Source: Planctomycetota bacterium (lineage in GTDB: Bacteria > Planctomycetota > Phycisphaerae > SM23-33). From it: a DNA stretch of 64,000 bases. Below are positions 20,479 to 30,035 of the stretch, piece after piece (the stretch's first letter is position 1; every line of letters starts with the position of its first letter). Both the position numbers and the translations under genes were made by a program. The stretch is taken from assembly GCA_022705325.1 (NCBI GenBank), contig JAKJER010000013.1, positions 80,128 to 144,127 on the forward strand, in the 5' to 3' direction. The notes beneath the pieces are model-generated. The model was not told the origin of the DNA, searched no databases, and saw nothing but the letters and a program-made list of their open reading frames with translations.

Positions 20479-21540
20479 ATGAAGAGCATCAGCCGTCTGC
20501 TGGTCCTGGGCCTGTGCTGGTTTGCCGGAACTGCTTGCGGGTGCGGACAGGAAGCCAAACCGCTCCAGGGCCGCAACGTCACGTTCGTCTCCACCTCCGA
20601 CAGCCACTACAAGGCCTTCGAGTCGGCGGCCTGGAACGAGTACAACCGCGAGACGATCGAGGAGATCAACCGCATCGCCGCCCGGCAGTGGCCCGAGAAG
20701 CTCGGCGGGGGCGCGATCGACACCCCTCGCGGCGTGGTGCTGCTGGGCGACTGCATCGACGACGGCGACAAGGTGGCGGGCGACAAGGACTACACAGCCG
20801 AGCAGTTCAAGGCGTTCCTGGCCCAGATGGGGCTCGACGGCACGGACGGGCTGCTGAAGTTCCGCGTGTACGAGACGTGGGGCAACCACGACGGCCCGCC
20901 GACGACCGAGAAGATGCGCAGCCGCGTCAGCTTCCAGGCCGAGATGAAGAAACGCAACGCGCTGCGCAAGGAGAAGGGCTGGCTGACCAACCTGTCCGAA
21001 AACGGCTTGCACTACTCGTGGGACTGGGACGACGTGCACCTGGTCAGCCTGGGCATCTACCCGGCCGACGCGCAGCACGAGAAGATCCGCTACAGCCCCA
21101 AGTGGCACAACCCGCAGGGGGCGCTGACGTTCCTGAAGGACGACCTGGCCAGACACGTGGGCGACAGCGGGCGGCCGGTCGTGCTGATGAGCCACGCCGG
21201 CTTCGACACCAACTGGTGGCACGAGGACGACTGGAAGGCCCTGTACGACGCGGCCAGGCCGTACAACGTCGTCCTCTGCCTGTACGGGCACACGGGCACC
21301 GGCCTGCGCGACTGGGCGCCTGAAGGGGAGGCGAAGAAGTGGACGTGCATCAACGACGGCAACACGACGGCGGGATTCTTCATCATCCAGATCAAGGGCG
21401 ACACGCTGCGGGCGGGCTACCGCTGCAAGGAGAACATGAAGGTCACCCGCAACCCGGACCGCACCCACACCCGCCAGTGGGAGGGGCAGTGGGGGTGGCG
21501 CTTTCTGCTGGAGCGGAAGATTGTAGCCGGTAGCCGGTAG
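20479..21540 (+). CDS. Secreted calcineurin-like metallophosphoesterase
   Basis: 353 residues; GAGGAG precedes ATG 20479. A Sec signal with a possible lipobox (LCWFAGTACGCGQ) sends it out of the cytoplasm. The dinuclear-metal motifs occur in order: TSDSHY (D-x-H), VLLGDCIDDGD, WGNHDG, LMSHAGFD and YGHTGTG. This matches the calcineurin-like phosphoesterase superfamily, which includes purple acid phosphatases and nucleotide/phosphodiester hydrolases; the substrate is unknown. The last codons (VAGSR and the TAG stop) are written by a TAGCCGG heptad repeat, so the original C-terminus may have been different. Confidence 0.88.
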   Translation: MKSISRLLVLGLCWFAGTACGCGQEAKPLQGRNVTFVSTSDSHYKAFESAAWNEYNRETIEEINRIAARQWPEKLGGGAIDTPRGVVLLGDCIDDGDKVAGDKDYTAEQFKAFLAQMGLDGTDGLLKFRVYETWGNHDGPPTTEKMRSRVSFQAEMKKRNALRKEKGWLTNLSENGLHYSWDWDDVHLVSLGIYPADAQHEKIRYSPKWHNPQGALTFLKDDLARHVGDSGRPVVLMSHAGFDTNWWHEDDWKALYDAARPYNVVLCLYGHTGTGLRDWAPEGEAKKWTCINDGNTTAGFFIIQIKGDTLRAGYRCKENMKVTRNPDRTHTRQWEGQWGWRFLLERKIVAGSR

Positions 21541-21653
21541 CCAGTAGCCGGCCAGTCCCTACTCTCCGACCCCTGGTCCCTAATCCCTGCTCCCCAATCC
21601 CTATTCCCTCGTCCCTGTTCCCTAATCCCTATTCCCTCGTCCCTATTCCCTCG
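21524..21653. repeat. 7-bp repeat array (4 x TAGCCGG, then 14 x TCCCTNN)
   Basis: Four TAGCCGG-type heptads at 21524-21551, four spacer bases, then fourteen consecutive TCCCTNN-type heptads from 21556 to 21653. It spans the gap between convergent genes. The metallophosphoesterase stop (21538-21540) and the photolyase stop (21629-21631) both fall within it. A reverse-orientation array of the same design lies at 31495-31613. Confidence 0.85.
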
Positions 21654-22990
21654 ACATAGGCGTCCATGTCGAACTTCCGCACGAGCCCGGCGGCGTTCAT
21701 GTAGCGGATCGTGCCGAAGACCTTGCGTCTGGTCCACGGGCGGTCGTGTTTGCCGAAGCACCAGGCCACGCCGGCGAAGGAGTTGGGGTCGCGCCCGTCC
21801 AGTTCGTACTTGTTGTTGAGGTGCAGCGCGACGCGGAAGGCCTCCTCGGGGCTCGCCGTCCATTCGAGGATCTTCTTGCCCCAGTACATCCGCATGTAGT
21901 TGTGCATCTTGCCGGTGGTGAGCATCTCGCGCTGGGCGGCGTTCCAGTATTCGTCGGCGGTCTCGGCCCGCTCGAGCTGCTCGCCGCTGTAGATCGCCGG
22001 CCGGCGGTCGCGGGCGCAGCGGGCGAGGCTCCGGCGGGCCCAGTCGGGGACGGCCGACTCGTAGCGGTCGTAGCGCGGGTTGAAGTGGCAGAAGTTCATG
22101 CCCAGTTCGCGGCGGACGATGAGCTGTTCCAGGAACGCCTCGACGGCCTGCGGCGGCGCCGTGCGGGCGGACCGCACAGCCAGGGCGATCTCCAGCGGCG
22201 AGATCTGGCCGAAGTGCAGGTAGGGGCTGAGGTGCGACTGGAGGTCCAGCGAGGGGTCGTTGCGGCGGTCGGCGTAGTCGTCGAGCTTGCGGGCCAGGAA
22301 CTCTCGCAGGCGCTCGCGGGCGTGGTTGATCCCGCCGGGGAACTCTCTCACGGGTTTGACGCTCGGGTCGATCTTCAGCTTTCGCAGCAGGGCGTCCACG
22401 TCGGAGAGGTCCTCGCCGCCGACGCGCAGGTGGAGCGAGTCTCGACGGGCGGGCACGGGCGGCAGCGGCTGGAGAAAGCGGTCGAGGTGCTTGTGGACCT
22501 TGCGGCGCAGCGTGGCGGCGGAGTACTCCTCGTGGTCGCTGGCGGTCTCGACGGGCACGATCACGTCGCTTTCGACCTGGTGGACCGGGCAGTCGGCCCG
22601 CACCGCGGCCGTCTCGCGCCACTCCCGCTGAACGCGGAGATAGCCGCAGTCGCAGACCAGCAGGCTGGCGTCGCCGGCCAGGTCCAGCGCGACCTCGTCG
22701 GGTCGGCCCAGTCGCACGATCAGCTTCACCCCGCGCCGCTGGAGGTCGTCGCGCGTCCGCGCCAGGCCGGCGAGCATGAAGGCGTAGTGTCGCAGGTTGG
22801 CGTCGGGGAAGTCGTCGGTCAGGCCGAAGCCTGCCAGCACCGGCTGATTGAGTTCGTTGGCCCGCTCGACGGCGTACTCCAGGGCGTGGTTGCCGTCCGC
22901 CCGCTGGGAGGCCTGCATCCAGTAGAGGACGTAGCGGCCCTTTCGGGCCGGGCCGTCGTGCAAAACCTGGATGCGGTCGGGGTCGATCAT
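21629..22990 (-). CDS. Class II deoxyribodipyrimidine photolyase
   Basis: 453 residues from ATG 22990. Repairs cyclobutane pyrimidine dimers with light and FAD. The N-terminal Rossmann-like half begins RYVLYWMQASQRADGNHALEY-style (seen as YVLYWMQASQRADGN). The FAD-binding helical half shows SHLSPYLHFGQISPLE, ELGMNFCHFNPRYD, TTGKMHNYMRMYWGKKILEW, NNKYELDGRDPNSF and GVAWCFGKHDRPW, which are signatures of the class II branch. The last residues (GIGTRE) and the stop are encoded by the 7-bp repeat array. A ~50-bp copy of its 5' end lies 780 bp upstream at 23724. It sits immediately downstream of a DUF5615/DUF433 pair on the same strand. Confidence 0.94.
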   Translation of the reverse strand: MIDPDRIQVLHDGPARKGRYVLYWMQASQRADGNHALEYAVERANELNQPVLAGFGLTDDFPDANLRHYAFMLAGLARTRDDLQRRGVKLIVRLGRPDEVALDLAGDASLLVCDCGYLRVQREWRETAAVRADCPVHQVESDVIVPVETASDHEEYSAATLRRKVHKHLDRFLQPLPPVPARRDSLHLRVGGEDLSDVDALLRKLKIDPSVKPVREFPGGINHARERLREFLARKLDDYADRRNDPSLDLQSHLSPYLHFGQISPLEIALAVRSARTAPPQAVEAFLEQLIVRRELGMNFCHFNPRYDRYESAVPDWARRSLARCARDRRPAIYSGEQLERAETADEYWNAAQREMLTTGKMHNYMRMYWGKKILEWTASPEEAFRVALHLNNKYELDGRDPNSFAGVAWCFGKHDRPWTRRKVFGTIRYMNAAGLVRKFDMDAYVEGIGTRE

Positions 22991-22993
22991 GGG
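22944..22993. repeat. Direct repeat 1: photolyase 5' end (within the intact gene)
   Basis: 50 bp covering the first ~16 photolyase codons, from CGGGCCGGGCC to the ATG region. It matches 23724-23773 with two differences. The pair brackets the DUF433/DUF5615 genes. Confidence 0.85.
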
Positions 22994-22996
22994 CAA

Positions 22997-23352
22997 TCAC
23001 CCGCCGCGTATGCGAGTGCGCCCCGGCTCCGCCACGCAGATCTTGCCACGGATATCCTCATTCTTTAGGGCATCCACAGCAAAGAGCGCGAGATTCGTCA
23101 CTTGTCTGCGGCTCTGAACCGGGCAGCGCAAAACGATGATTCCCGGGGCTTCAGACGGAGGATAGACGAGAATGTCGGCGAAGTCCAGGTCGAGCGTGAT
23201 CAGCACACGATCTTCGGCCTGACAGACCTCGCGCAGCGTGGGATCTTGTGCTCCGGTCAGGTTCTGATCCCAAACCGAGAGAACATCATGCCCCCTTTCC
23301 GCGAGTGCTCGTGACAGCCCTTCCGGGAGGTTCTGATCGAGTTTGATATGCA

Positions 23353-23353
<1 letters not shown>
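22997..23353 (-). CDS. DUF5615 PIN-like toxin candidate
   Basis: 118 residues from ATG 23353, which overlaps the TGA of the upstream DUF433 gene by one nucleotide (TGATG). MHIKLDQNLPEGLSRALAERGHDV, VLITLDLDFADI and GIIVLRCPVQSR place it in DUF5615 (Mut7-C/PIN-like). The three acidic positions (Asp6 in KLDQN, and the Asp residues of TLDLDFAD) fit the metal site of PIN RNases. Family knowledge: DUF433-DUF5615 pairs are common VapBC-like toxin-antitoxin modules. It ends only 7 bp before the photolyase ATG. Confidence 0.85.
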
Positions 23354-23589
<236 letters not shown>

Positions 23590-23723
23590 TCACCTCACGC
23601 CCCATTGTACCAGCGAAAACAGAAGGCGGCGAGGCTGCATTTTGTCTCTCTGCGTCACTGCGTCCGGCCAGTCTGCATTCCGTATCTTCGGGGACGGCGC
23701 TGCGGGCTGCAATCCGGACTCCT

Positions 23724-23773
23724 CGGGCCGGGCCGTCGTGCAGAATCTGGATGCGGTCGGGGTCGATCATGGG
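23724..23773 (-). pseudogene. Duplicated 5' fragment of the photolyase gene
   Basis: Encodes MIDPDRIQILHDGPAR, the photolyase N-terminus with one substitution, then loses homology (GVRIAAR...). It has no photolyase body. It is direct repeat 2 of the pair that brackets the toxin-antitoxin-like genes. Confidence 0.85.
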
Positions 23774-23775
23774 CT

Positions 23776-23848
23776 GGGAGCTATGGGAGTTATGGGACTC
23801 ATGGGACATTATACTTCCCATAAGTCACATAGCTCCCATAACTCCCAC
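23776..23848. repeat. 9-bp-period palindromic spacer repeat
   Basis: Units of GGGAGTTAT type (GGGAGCTAT, GGGAGTTAT, GGGACTCAT) run one way and then reappear inverted (ATAGCTCCC, ATAACTCCC), giving a large imperfect hairpin next to the 3' end of the isomerase-like gene. It may act as a terminator for that gene; function is unproven. Confidence 0.65.
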
Positions 23849-23857
23849 GCTTTCGGC

Positions 23858-25417
23858 TCACAGCACTTCCCACGCGATCGGCACGCGTTTGAGGGCGTAG
23901 CCGACCTCGCGGAGGTAGTCGCCGTAGATGGTCATCCAGTGGAAGCCGGGCATGTTCTGGGCGACCTTGAGGTCGTCGACCTGGTAGGCCATCTCGATCT
24001 GCGAGCGGCAGATGGGCAGGAACGGGGCGTCGGCCACCTCGCCGGCCAGGCCGATCCACTTGGCCGAGGCGAAGTCGGGGATGATGTTGGTGACCTTGGT
24101 GCCCTTCTTCATTTCGACCTTGGGCGAGGCCCCGTAGTCGCTCTCGAAGTGCGTCAGGATGCGGGCGTCCTCGAGGTTCTTGCCGTCCATCCGCCGCGGG
24201 GCGGTGCAGTGGGCCAGCGTAATCAGGTGGTCGTGCGGGTAGGTCGGGTCGTTCAGGAAGTTGGGACGGTTGGAGATGTTCACCGCCAGGATGCCCGACG
24301 GGATGACCACGAAGTCGCTCTCGCAGTAGGCCTGGTAGCCCTCGTCGTTGAGCAGCGAGAGCGTCAGGCAGGCGGTCGTCTTGCCGATGGGCATGATCGC
24401 GCCCATGCAGTGGTTGATCGTGATGTACCGCGTGCCGGCGGCCGTCATCAGATTGCGGAAGACCTGCTCCAGCAGGAAGGCGTTCTCGACGAAGGGCAAC
24501 TCGGTCTCCAGCTTCGTGCCGGGGATGTTCAGGTAGGCGGCCGCCCGCTTCTTGGCCAGCGCGACGGCGGCCGGATCGGCCATCGCGGCCTGGATCAGCT
24601 TGCCCAGCTCCGGGTAGCTGACCGTCTGGAGGTCCATCTTCCACTTGGTGCGGACGAGGTTGGGCACGACGTCCTTGGGCTGGGCCCACGCGTCGGGCCC
24701 GCCGATGCAGACGACCTTGGCGCCCATCGTGTTCTTGAGCCCGCACAGCGACCGCAGGCGCCAGGTCAGCTCGTCCAACGAGTCGACCACGACGTCGGTG
24801 TTGTCCATGCCCGGCGTGCTCAGCTTGTCGCTGTGGCGGTGCAGGTAGCGGGGGCTGATGATCTCGTAGTACAGGTAGACCGGCCCGCTGCGGTGGCGCA
24901 TGAACGCGATGACCGGCTTGCCCAGCTTCAGGGCGGCGTCCGCGGCGCCCATGCCCCCCCCGGCCGGGTACACGATCACCGCGTCCGCCTTCTCCATCTC
25001 CGCGTGGACCTCTTTGGGCATGGCTCCACGGACGGCCGAGACGGGCATGAGTTCGAGCGGGAAGTCGGCGGCGGCCTTGATCTTCTCCAACTCGCCGGTG
25101 ATCCGGGCGACCTCTTCCTTGGCCTGTTCTTCGGTCTCGATGCCGCCCCAGCTTCGCCAGCTCGTGGCCGGCCGGCGCTTGGGCACGTCGTAGGTCAGGA
25201 CGGGCTTGATCTTCAGGGCGGCCCGCGGCGGGGCGACGGGCTCGGCCTCGCCGCCCTCGGCGGCAGCCAGGGCCGACCACGCCACCGAGCCGATGGCCAT
25301 CCCGCCGATGGTCAGCGAGCCCGCCTTCAGGAGCGAGCGACGGCTCAGCGCCCCGGCCGGGCAGGACGTGCACGGGCAGCAGCGGGCTTGGAAACGATTG
25401 GGAGGTGCGTCTGACAT
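23858..25417 (-). CDS. Tat-exported L-fucose/arabinose isomerase-like protein
   Basis: 519 residues from ATG 25417 (AAGGAG upstream). The N-terminus has a Cys cluster (CCPCTSC) and then a twin-arginine signal, SRRSLLKAGSLTIGGMAIG. The body shows two Rossmann-like parts (KADAVIVYPAGGGMGAAD; MGAKVVCIGGPDAW) and a C-terminal domain with TINHCMGAIMP, NDEGYQAYCESDFVVIPSG and LAHCTAPRRM, resembling the fucose-isomerase-type C-terminal fold in which Glu/Asp/His bind a metal. Proteins like this are numerous in planctomycetes and lack a demonstrated substrate. Export by Tat suggests a bound metal or cofactor. It is divergent from the glycosidase candidate gene. Confidence 0.75.
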   Translation of the reverse strand: MSDAPPNRFQARCCPCTSCPAGALSRRSLLKAGSLTIGGMAIGSVAWSALAAAEGGEAEPVAPPRAALKIKPVLTYDVPKRRPATSWRSWGGIETEEQAKEEVARITGELEKIKAAADFPLELMPVSAVRGAMPKEVHAEMEKADAVIVYPAGGGMGAADAALKLGKPVIAFMRHRSGPVYLYYEIISPRYLHRHSDKLSTPGMDNTDVVVDSLDELTWRLRSLCGLKNTMGAKVVCIGGPDAWAQPKDVVPNLVRTKWKMDLQTVSYPELGKLIQAAMADPAAVALAKKRAAAYLNIPGTKLETELPFVENAFLLEQVFRNLMTAAGTRYITINHCMGAIMPIGKTTACLTLSLLNDEGYQAYCESDFVVIPSGILAVNISNRPNFLNDPTYPHDHLITLAHCTAPRRMDGKNLEDARILTHFESDYGASPKVEMKKGTKVTNIIPDFASAKWIGLAGEVADAPFLPICRSQIEMAYQVDDLKVAQNMPGFHWMTIYGDYLREVGYALKRVPIAWEVL

Positions 25418-25550
25418 GGTCGCGCTCCTTTCGCAAGGAATTTGATTGTCGAACAGAACCAAGTATATCATCCGACCATGGACGTGCCAGTCGCAATGTC
25501 ACGATTTGCGCATCCAAAAAAAAGTCATTCATTCAACGAGGTGGACGAAC

Positions 25551-28445
25551 ATGTTCACGAATCCGCCAACCGCAGCATCGGGGCCTGTCGTTCGGGCCGC
25601 GTCCCGCCGTCCGCAGTTCCTCCTGTGCCTGCTCCTGGCGATCATGGCGTGCCCGGCCTGGGGGGCGGAGATCGCCTTCGACCTCCAGGGCGCGAAGCTC
25701 GTGCTGGACGAGGCGGGGCGGGCGCGGGTCGAGTACGCCTCCGGGCCGACAGTGGGGCCCGGCGGGCCGGCGTTCTCGCTGACCGACGACCAGGGCGTCC
25801 ACGCCTGCACGGCGGCCAAGTCCATCGAGGGCCAGCTCCAGGTCGAGTTCGACAATGCCGCGCTGGCCATCTTCTCGGTGTCCGAGCACAAGGGCTTCTG
25901 CCTGCTGGAGCTGGCCTCGCTGACCGCCCCCCGGCCGGTCGAGGAGCTGACGGCGATGAGCCTGCCCTCGCCCCCGCAGACCGAGCGCCACTCAGGCACG
26001 CTCAACGCCGCGTTCTTCCAGGGGCGGGCGCTGGCGGTGATGGGCCTGGAGGTGAACGTCCACGCGACGATCGGCAACCAGCAGGTGCAGGACTCCGACC
26101 GCCCGGGCTGCTCGCACGTCTTCGAGCGGGTCGAGGACGCCAGGTCCGGGCGCTACGCCGCCCGCTTCACCGCGACCGCCGACGCCAAAGCGGGCGGCTG
26201 GAGCTATCGCGGCACGCGCCTGCTCCGCCCGCTGGACCTGACCGGCTGCAAGGCCATCCGCGCGTGGGTGTGCGGCGACGGCGGGGGCCAGTCGCTCAAG
26301 TTCCAGCTCTATGACGGGCGGGGCGGCTACCGAGACAACTACGTCACCATCGACTTCAAGGGCTGGAAGCACGTGACGATCGACAAGGCCCCGCTGGACA
26401 GTCTCCGCTACGACCACGTGGAGAACCTGAACTACTACTACAACTCCCTGCCGCCGGGCCAGAAGGTCTCGTGCGTCATCGACCGCGTCGAGGCGATCGT
26501 CGCGCGCGACGGCCGGGAGCAGGCCGTCCTGCTGGAGGATTTCGACTCGCCCGCCTGCGCGGTCTTCGCCTCGGCGGCCCGGCCGATCGAGGTGCGGACG
26601 TACAGCCGGCACGGCGTCCAGCCGCTGCGGCTGGCGGTGGTGGCCTGCGAAGAGCCCAAGCTCATGGAGACGCTCGAACAGATGCAGCAGGCCGCGGGCC
26701 TCCGCGTCCCCCGTCCGGGCGGGGCGTGGAACAAGACCTCGCCCTGGACGAACAGGTCGTACCTCTTCCTGACCCGCCTGGGCGAGGCGCAGGTCGAGCA
26801 GGGCGTCGCGATGGCCCGGCGCGGGGGCTTCCACCTGGTCCTGCTGGGGCAGGAGTCGTGGTGCCGATCGACCGGGCACTACGAGATCAGCCCCAGCCGC
26901 TTCCCCGGCGGCCTGGAGGCGCTCAAGCGGGCCTTCGGGAAGTTCCGCGACGCGGGCGTCCGCGTGGGCCTGCACTTCCTGGGCGCGTCGATCTACCCGC
27001 CCGACGCCTACCTCACGCCCGTGCCGGACTCGCGGCTGGTCAAGGACGCCTTCGCGGAGCTGGCGGCGGACGTGGACGAGAAGGCGACGGCCATCCCCGT
27101 CGCCGCCGACCTCGCGGACTTCCCCGCCGAGGACGGCGGGTACATGGGCAAGGGCAGCGTGCTCCAGATCGGCGACGAGTTGATCTGGTACAAGACGCGC
27201 TCCGCCGGCCCGCCGCACGGTTTCGCCGGGTGCGTCCGCGGCTACCTGGGCACGACCAAGGCCCCGCACCGCAAGGGCGACCGCGTGGCCCACGTGCTCA
27301 AGAGCTACGGGTACTTCCTGTTCGACATGGACACGACGCTGCTGAACGAGGTGGCCGACCGCTTCGCCCGCGTGGCCAACGAGCTGAAGGTGGAGATGAT
27401 CTACTTCGACGGGGCCGAGCGGCTCCAAGGCGACCACTGGTACTACAATCCGCTGCTGATCAAGACGTTCTACGACCGCCTGGCGTTCAAGGACCTCCAG
27501 CTCCAGGCCAGCAGCTTCAGCCACTATTCGTGGCACCTGCTGAGCCGCTCCGCGTCGGCCGACGGGCACGGCGACATCAAGGGCTACCTCGACGAGCGGT
27601 CGGCCTGGCTGGACTCGTTCCGCGCCAACGGCATGCCGCTGGAGATCGGCTGGTACTACGGCTACGACGCGGAGGCCACGCCCGACATGTTCGAGTACGT
27701 GCTGGCCACGTCGATCGGCTACGACTGCCCGATCTCGTTCCAGGTTTCGGTGGACGCCGCGCGGGCCCACCCGTTCACCGGCGAGATCCTCGACCTGATC
27801 CGTCGCTACGACGAGCTGCGGCTGGGCGGCAAGGTGCCGCCCGAAACGCGCACGCGTCTGCGGATCGACAAGGAGCTGGGCGGCAAGAAGGAGCAGGCCG
27901 AGCGGGCCAAGCTCCTGCACCACCGGCGCGAGTTCCGCCTGCTGGATGCGCCCGAGGGGCTTATCTTCCAGCGGGTGCACTACGAGCCGTGGAACTGGCA
28001 CGAGACAGCCGAGGTCGGCGGCGACAAGACGGGCAAACTCACCATCCGTGTCCCCGCCGGCGCGGGCGGGGATGCGCGTCCGCTCCGCGTCGGCCTGCAG
28101 CTCCACGCCCGCCTGCCCAAGGGCGGCGCCAAGCCGCCGCCGGCAGCGCGGATCGTCGACCCGTGGATCGAGGTGGGCGGCAAGCGGGCGACGTGGAAGA
28201 CGACCCTCCAGCCGGGCGAGTACCTCACCGCCTGGCCCGGCGAGCGGCCGCGCCGCAACCGCCCCACGCCCGCGGATTCGCCCGGCCTGGGCGGGCCGGA
28301 GGAACTGTCTACCGGCCCGGCCGAGGCGCTCGTCCTGCCCCCCGGCGAGCACACGGTCACCTTCGGCCACGCCGGACCCGCCGGCACGCCCATCCGCATC
28401 CGCCTGACCCTCCAGCCGCAGGAGAAACACCCCGCTGCGCGGTGA
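25551..28445 (+). CDS. Secreted candidate glycoside hydrolase (multi-domain)
   Basis: 964 residues from ATG 25551 (GAGGTG upstream; the longer frame to 25446 lacks a site). A signal peptide follows a ~25-residue basic leader (FLLCLLLAIMACPAWGAE). An N-terminal beta-sandwich is followed by a carbohydrate-binding-like module at ~170-320 (SGRYAARFTATADAKAGGWSY, LDLTGCKAIRAWVCGDG). The TIM-barrel-like catalytic region at ~400-760 contains GFHLVLLGQESW, FRDAGVRVGLHFLG, VEMIYFDGAERLQGD (a likely catalytic Asp) and GMPLEIGWYYGYD. A C-terminal beta domain completes it. The FDGAE motif recalls GH families with an Asp on a barrel strand, but I cannot name the family. It probably acts on polysaccharide in the periplasm or outside. 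Confidence 0.65.
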   Translation: MFTNPPTAASGPVVRAASRRPQFLLCLLLAIMACPAWGAEIAFDLQGAKLVLDEAGRARVEYASGPTVGPGGPAFSLTDDQGVHACTAAKSIEGQLQVEFDNAALAIFSVSEHKGFCLLELASLTAPRPVEELTAMSLPSPPQTERHSGTLNAAFFQGRALAVMGLEVNVHATIGNQQVQDSDRPGCSHVFERVEDARSGRYAARFTATADAKAGGWSYRGTRLLRPLDLTGCKAIRAWVCGDGGGQSLKFQLYDGRGGYRDNYVTIDFKGWKHVTIDKAPLDSLRYDHVENLNYYYNSLPPGQKVSCVIDRVEAIVARDGREQAVLLEDFDSPACAVFASAARPIEVRTYSRHGVQPLRLAVVACEEPKLMETLEQMQQAAGLRVPRPGGAWNKTSPWTNRSYLFLTRLGEAQVEQGVAMARRGGFHLVLLGQESWCRSTGHYEISPSRFPGGLEALKRAFGKFRDAGVRVGLHFLGASIYPPDAYLTPVPDSRLVKDAFAELAADVDEKATAIPVAADLADFPAEDGGYMGKGSVLQIGDELIWYKTRSAGPPHGFAGCVRGYLGTTKAPHRKGDRVAHVLKSYGYFLFDMDTTLLNEVADRFARVANELKVEMIYFDGAERLQGDHWYYNPLLIKTFYDRLAFKDLQLQASSFSHYSWHLLSRSASADGHGDIKGYLDERSAWLDSFRANGMPLEIGWYYGYDAEATPDMFEYVLATSIGYDCPISFQVSVDAARAHPFTGEILDLIRRYDELRLGGKVPPETRTRLRIDKELGGKKEQAERAKLLHHRREFRLLDAPEGLIFQRVHYEPWNWHETAEVGGDKTGKLTIRVPAGAGGDARPLRVGLQLHARLPKGGAKPPPAARIVDPWIEVGGKRATWKTTLQPGEYLTAWPGERPRRNRPTPADSPGLGGPEELSTGPAEALVLPPGEHTVTFGHAGPAGTPIRIRLTLQPQEKHPAAR

Positions 28446-28534
28446 AGTCATCGACGCGGCGCACGTGTCGAGCGCAACATCCGTCCCGAGTCCGCCGCCG
28501 GGGCCGGGGCGGAAGCAGCCCTTTCGACGGGCGG

Positions 28535-29866
28535 CTAGAAGTTGTCCGGACCCGGCGCGGGCCCGCCGGGGGATTCGCCGGGGGGCGGGGCGGGGCGTGG
28601 CGACCCCCGCATCGCGAACCAGGGCAGCAGCGCCATTGCGACGGATCCGCCCTTCAGCCTGGCGGTCACGGTGGCGGTGTTCGCCTCGCTGGTGACGGTC
28701 ACGGAACCCAGGAAGTCCACGATCGCCTTGGGGATCTGCTGGCCTTGCTGCTTGACCGCCTCCCGTGCGTCCTGAAGCTGGATATTGAACTCGGAGATCG
28801 TCGAGGCGATCTTCGCGGCGTCGGGGCCCTTGGCGACGAGCTTGGCCGCCAGCACGTCCTTGTCGTACGTCCCGACGAGCGTCATCGTGTCGAACGGCGC
28901 CAACTGCGGCGCCTTGCGGTAGCCCTCGCTCACCTTCACCGCCGCCCACAGCGCGGCCGAGGCGTCCAGCGAGCCGATCAGCTTGCCCATCTCGCTCTCG
29001 GGCGCGAGCGTGCCCCGACCCGCCTTCACCGCCGCCGCCATCGCGGATACCGGCAGCGTCTCGCTGCGCGGGCCCGCCAGGAGCACCAGGCAGTCGTCGG
29101 ACGGGAGGATCACGGCCGCGTCGGGGCCCAGGCCGACAACCTCAACCCCGTCCACCGTCTTGACCTGGGCCCGGGGGCCTCCGGCTTCCAGGACCATCTT
29201 CTTGACGTGCGCGGAGTCGTACTTCCCTCGGGCGATCATCGCCACGTAGCCGCTGTTGGGCCCGATCTCGCCCGGCAGGCCGATCGTCAATCCCTCGATG
29301 CGGATGTTGCCCACGTACTCAGCCGCCATCACCAACTGAGCGGTCAACTGCTCCAAGGCCTTTGCGGGCAGTTCGCCGCCGGTCATGGCCGCGTATTCCT
29401 TCAGGATGGCGTCGTAGTCCACCGGCCGGCCCGGCAGCAGCTTGATCTGGGCGACCATAGCGCATTCGGCCGGCAACATCCAGACGTCCTTTTGGAGTTC
29501 CTTGGCCGCGCCCTTGGGACGGGTGTAGGGCTTGCCCTCGATCGCGGCGATGGCCGCGGCGGCGTAGTCGGCCTCGAAGAGCGCCTTGGAACCCGCCAGG
29601 GCCCGCAGCGCGGGCAGCGAAGTGGCGGACTTGAGTTCGCCCAGCGCCCGGATGGCCATCAGGCGGCGGACGGCCGCCGCCTTGGGCCCCGAGCGGGGCT
29701 TGGTGGCGGGCTCTTTGCCAGGCGCCAGCTCCGCCTCCATGGACTGGGCTGACAGGGTGACGCCCTGGTTCGCCCAGTACGCCTGGGTCTGCAGCAGGTC
29801 CAGCAGATCGTTGTATTGCCCGCCGGAAATGGTCAACAACAACAGGCCCACGAAACTCACCGACAT
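28535..29866 (-). CDS. Exported or membrane-attached protein of unknown function
   Basis: 443 residues from ATG 29866 (AAGGAG upstream). A short hydrophobic N-terminus (MSVSFVGLLLLTISGG) may be a signal or anchor. Residues ~65-115 look like a HEAT-type helical pair (AAVRRLMAIRALGELKSATSLPALRAL). The remainder alternates strands and helices with DGVEVVGLGPDAAVILPSDDCLVLLAG, DTMTLVGTYDKDVLAAKLVAKG and a proline-rich tail. I do not recognise a named family, but similar proteins are widespread in planctomycetes. It is a single gene with a -10 box at 29987-29992 and a ~120-nt leader. Confidence 0.7.
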   Translation of the reverse strand: MSVSFVGLLLLTISGGQYNDLLDLLQTQAYWANQGVTLSAQSMEAELAPGKEPATKPRSGPKAAAVRRLMAIRALGELKSATSLPALRALAGSKALFEADYAAAAIAAIEGKPYTRPKGAAKELQKDVWMLPAECAMVAQIKLLPGRPVDYDAILKEYAAMTGGELPAKALEQLTAQLVMAAEYVGNIRIEGLTIGLPGEIGPNSGYVAMIARGKYDSAHVKKMVLEAGGPRAQVKTVDGVEVVGLGPDAAVILPSDDCLVLLAGPRSETLPVSAMAAAVKAGRGTLAPESEMGKLIGSLDASAALWAAVKVSEGYRKAPQLAPFDTMTLVGTYDKDVLAAKLVAKGPDAAKIASTISEFNIQLQDAREAVKQQGQQIPKAIVDFLGSVTVTSEANTATVTARLKGGSVAMALLPWFAMRGSPRPAPPPGESPGGPAPGPDNF

Positions 29867-30035
29867 GACAGGCTCCTTTCCGATTGGCCGGCGGATCAGA
29901 CCACTCGCCGAGAGGATCAAACCCCTCGCGCGCTCCCGCACGCGCTCGATTCCCCAGCCGCGAACGCTCCCGGCTGGCAGCCGCCGATTATACCCCCGCA
30001 GCCCGCCCGCCGCGACGTGTCTTGTCATTGGGCAG

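Noticed and set aside
21524..21653. Heptad array as a CRISPR
   Set aside because: Units are 7 bp and contiguous with no spacers, and no cas genes are near.
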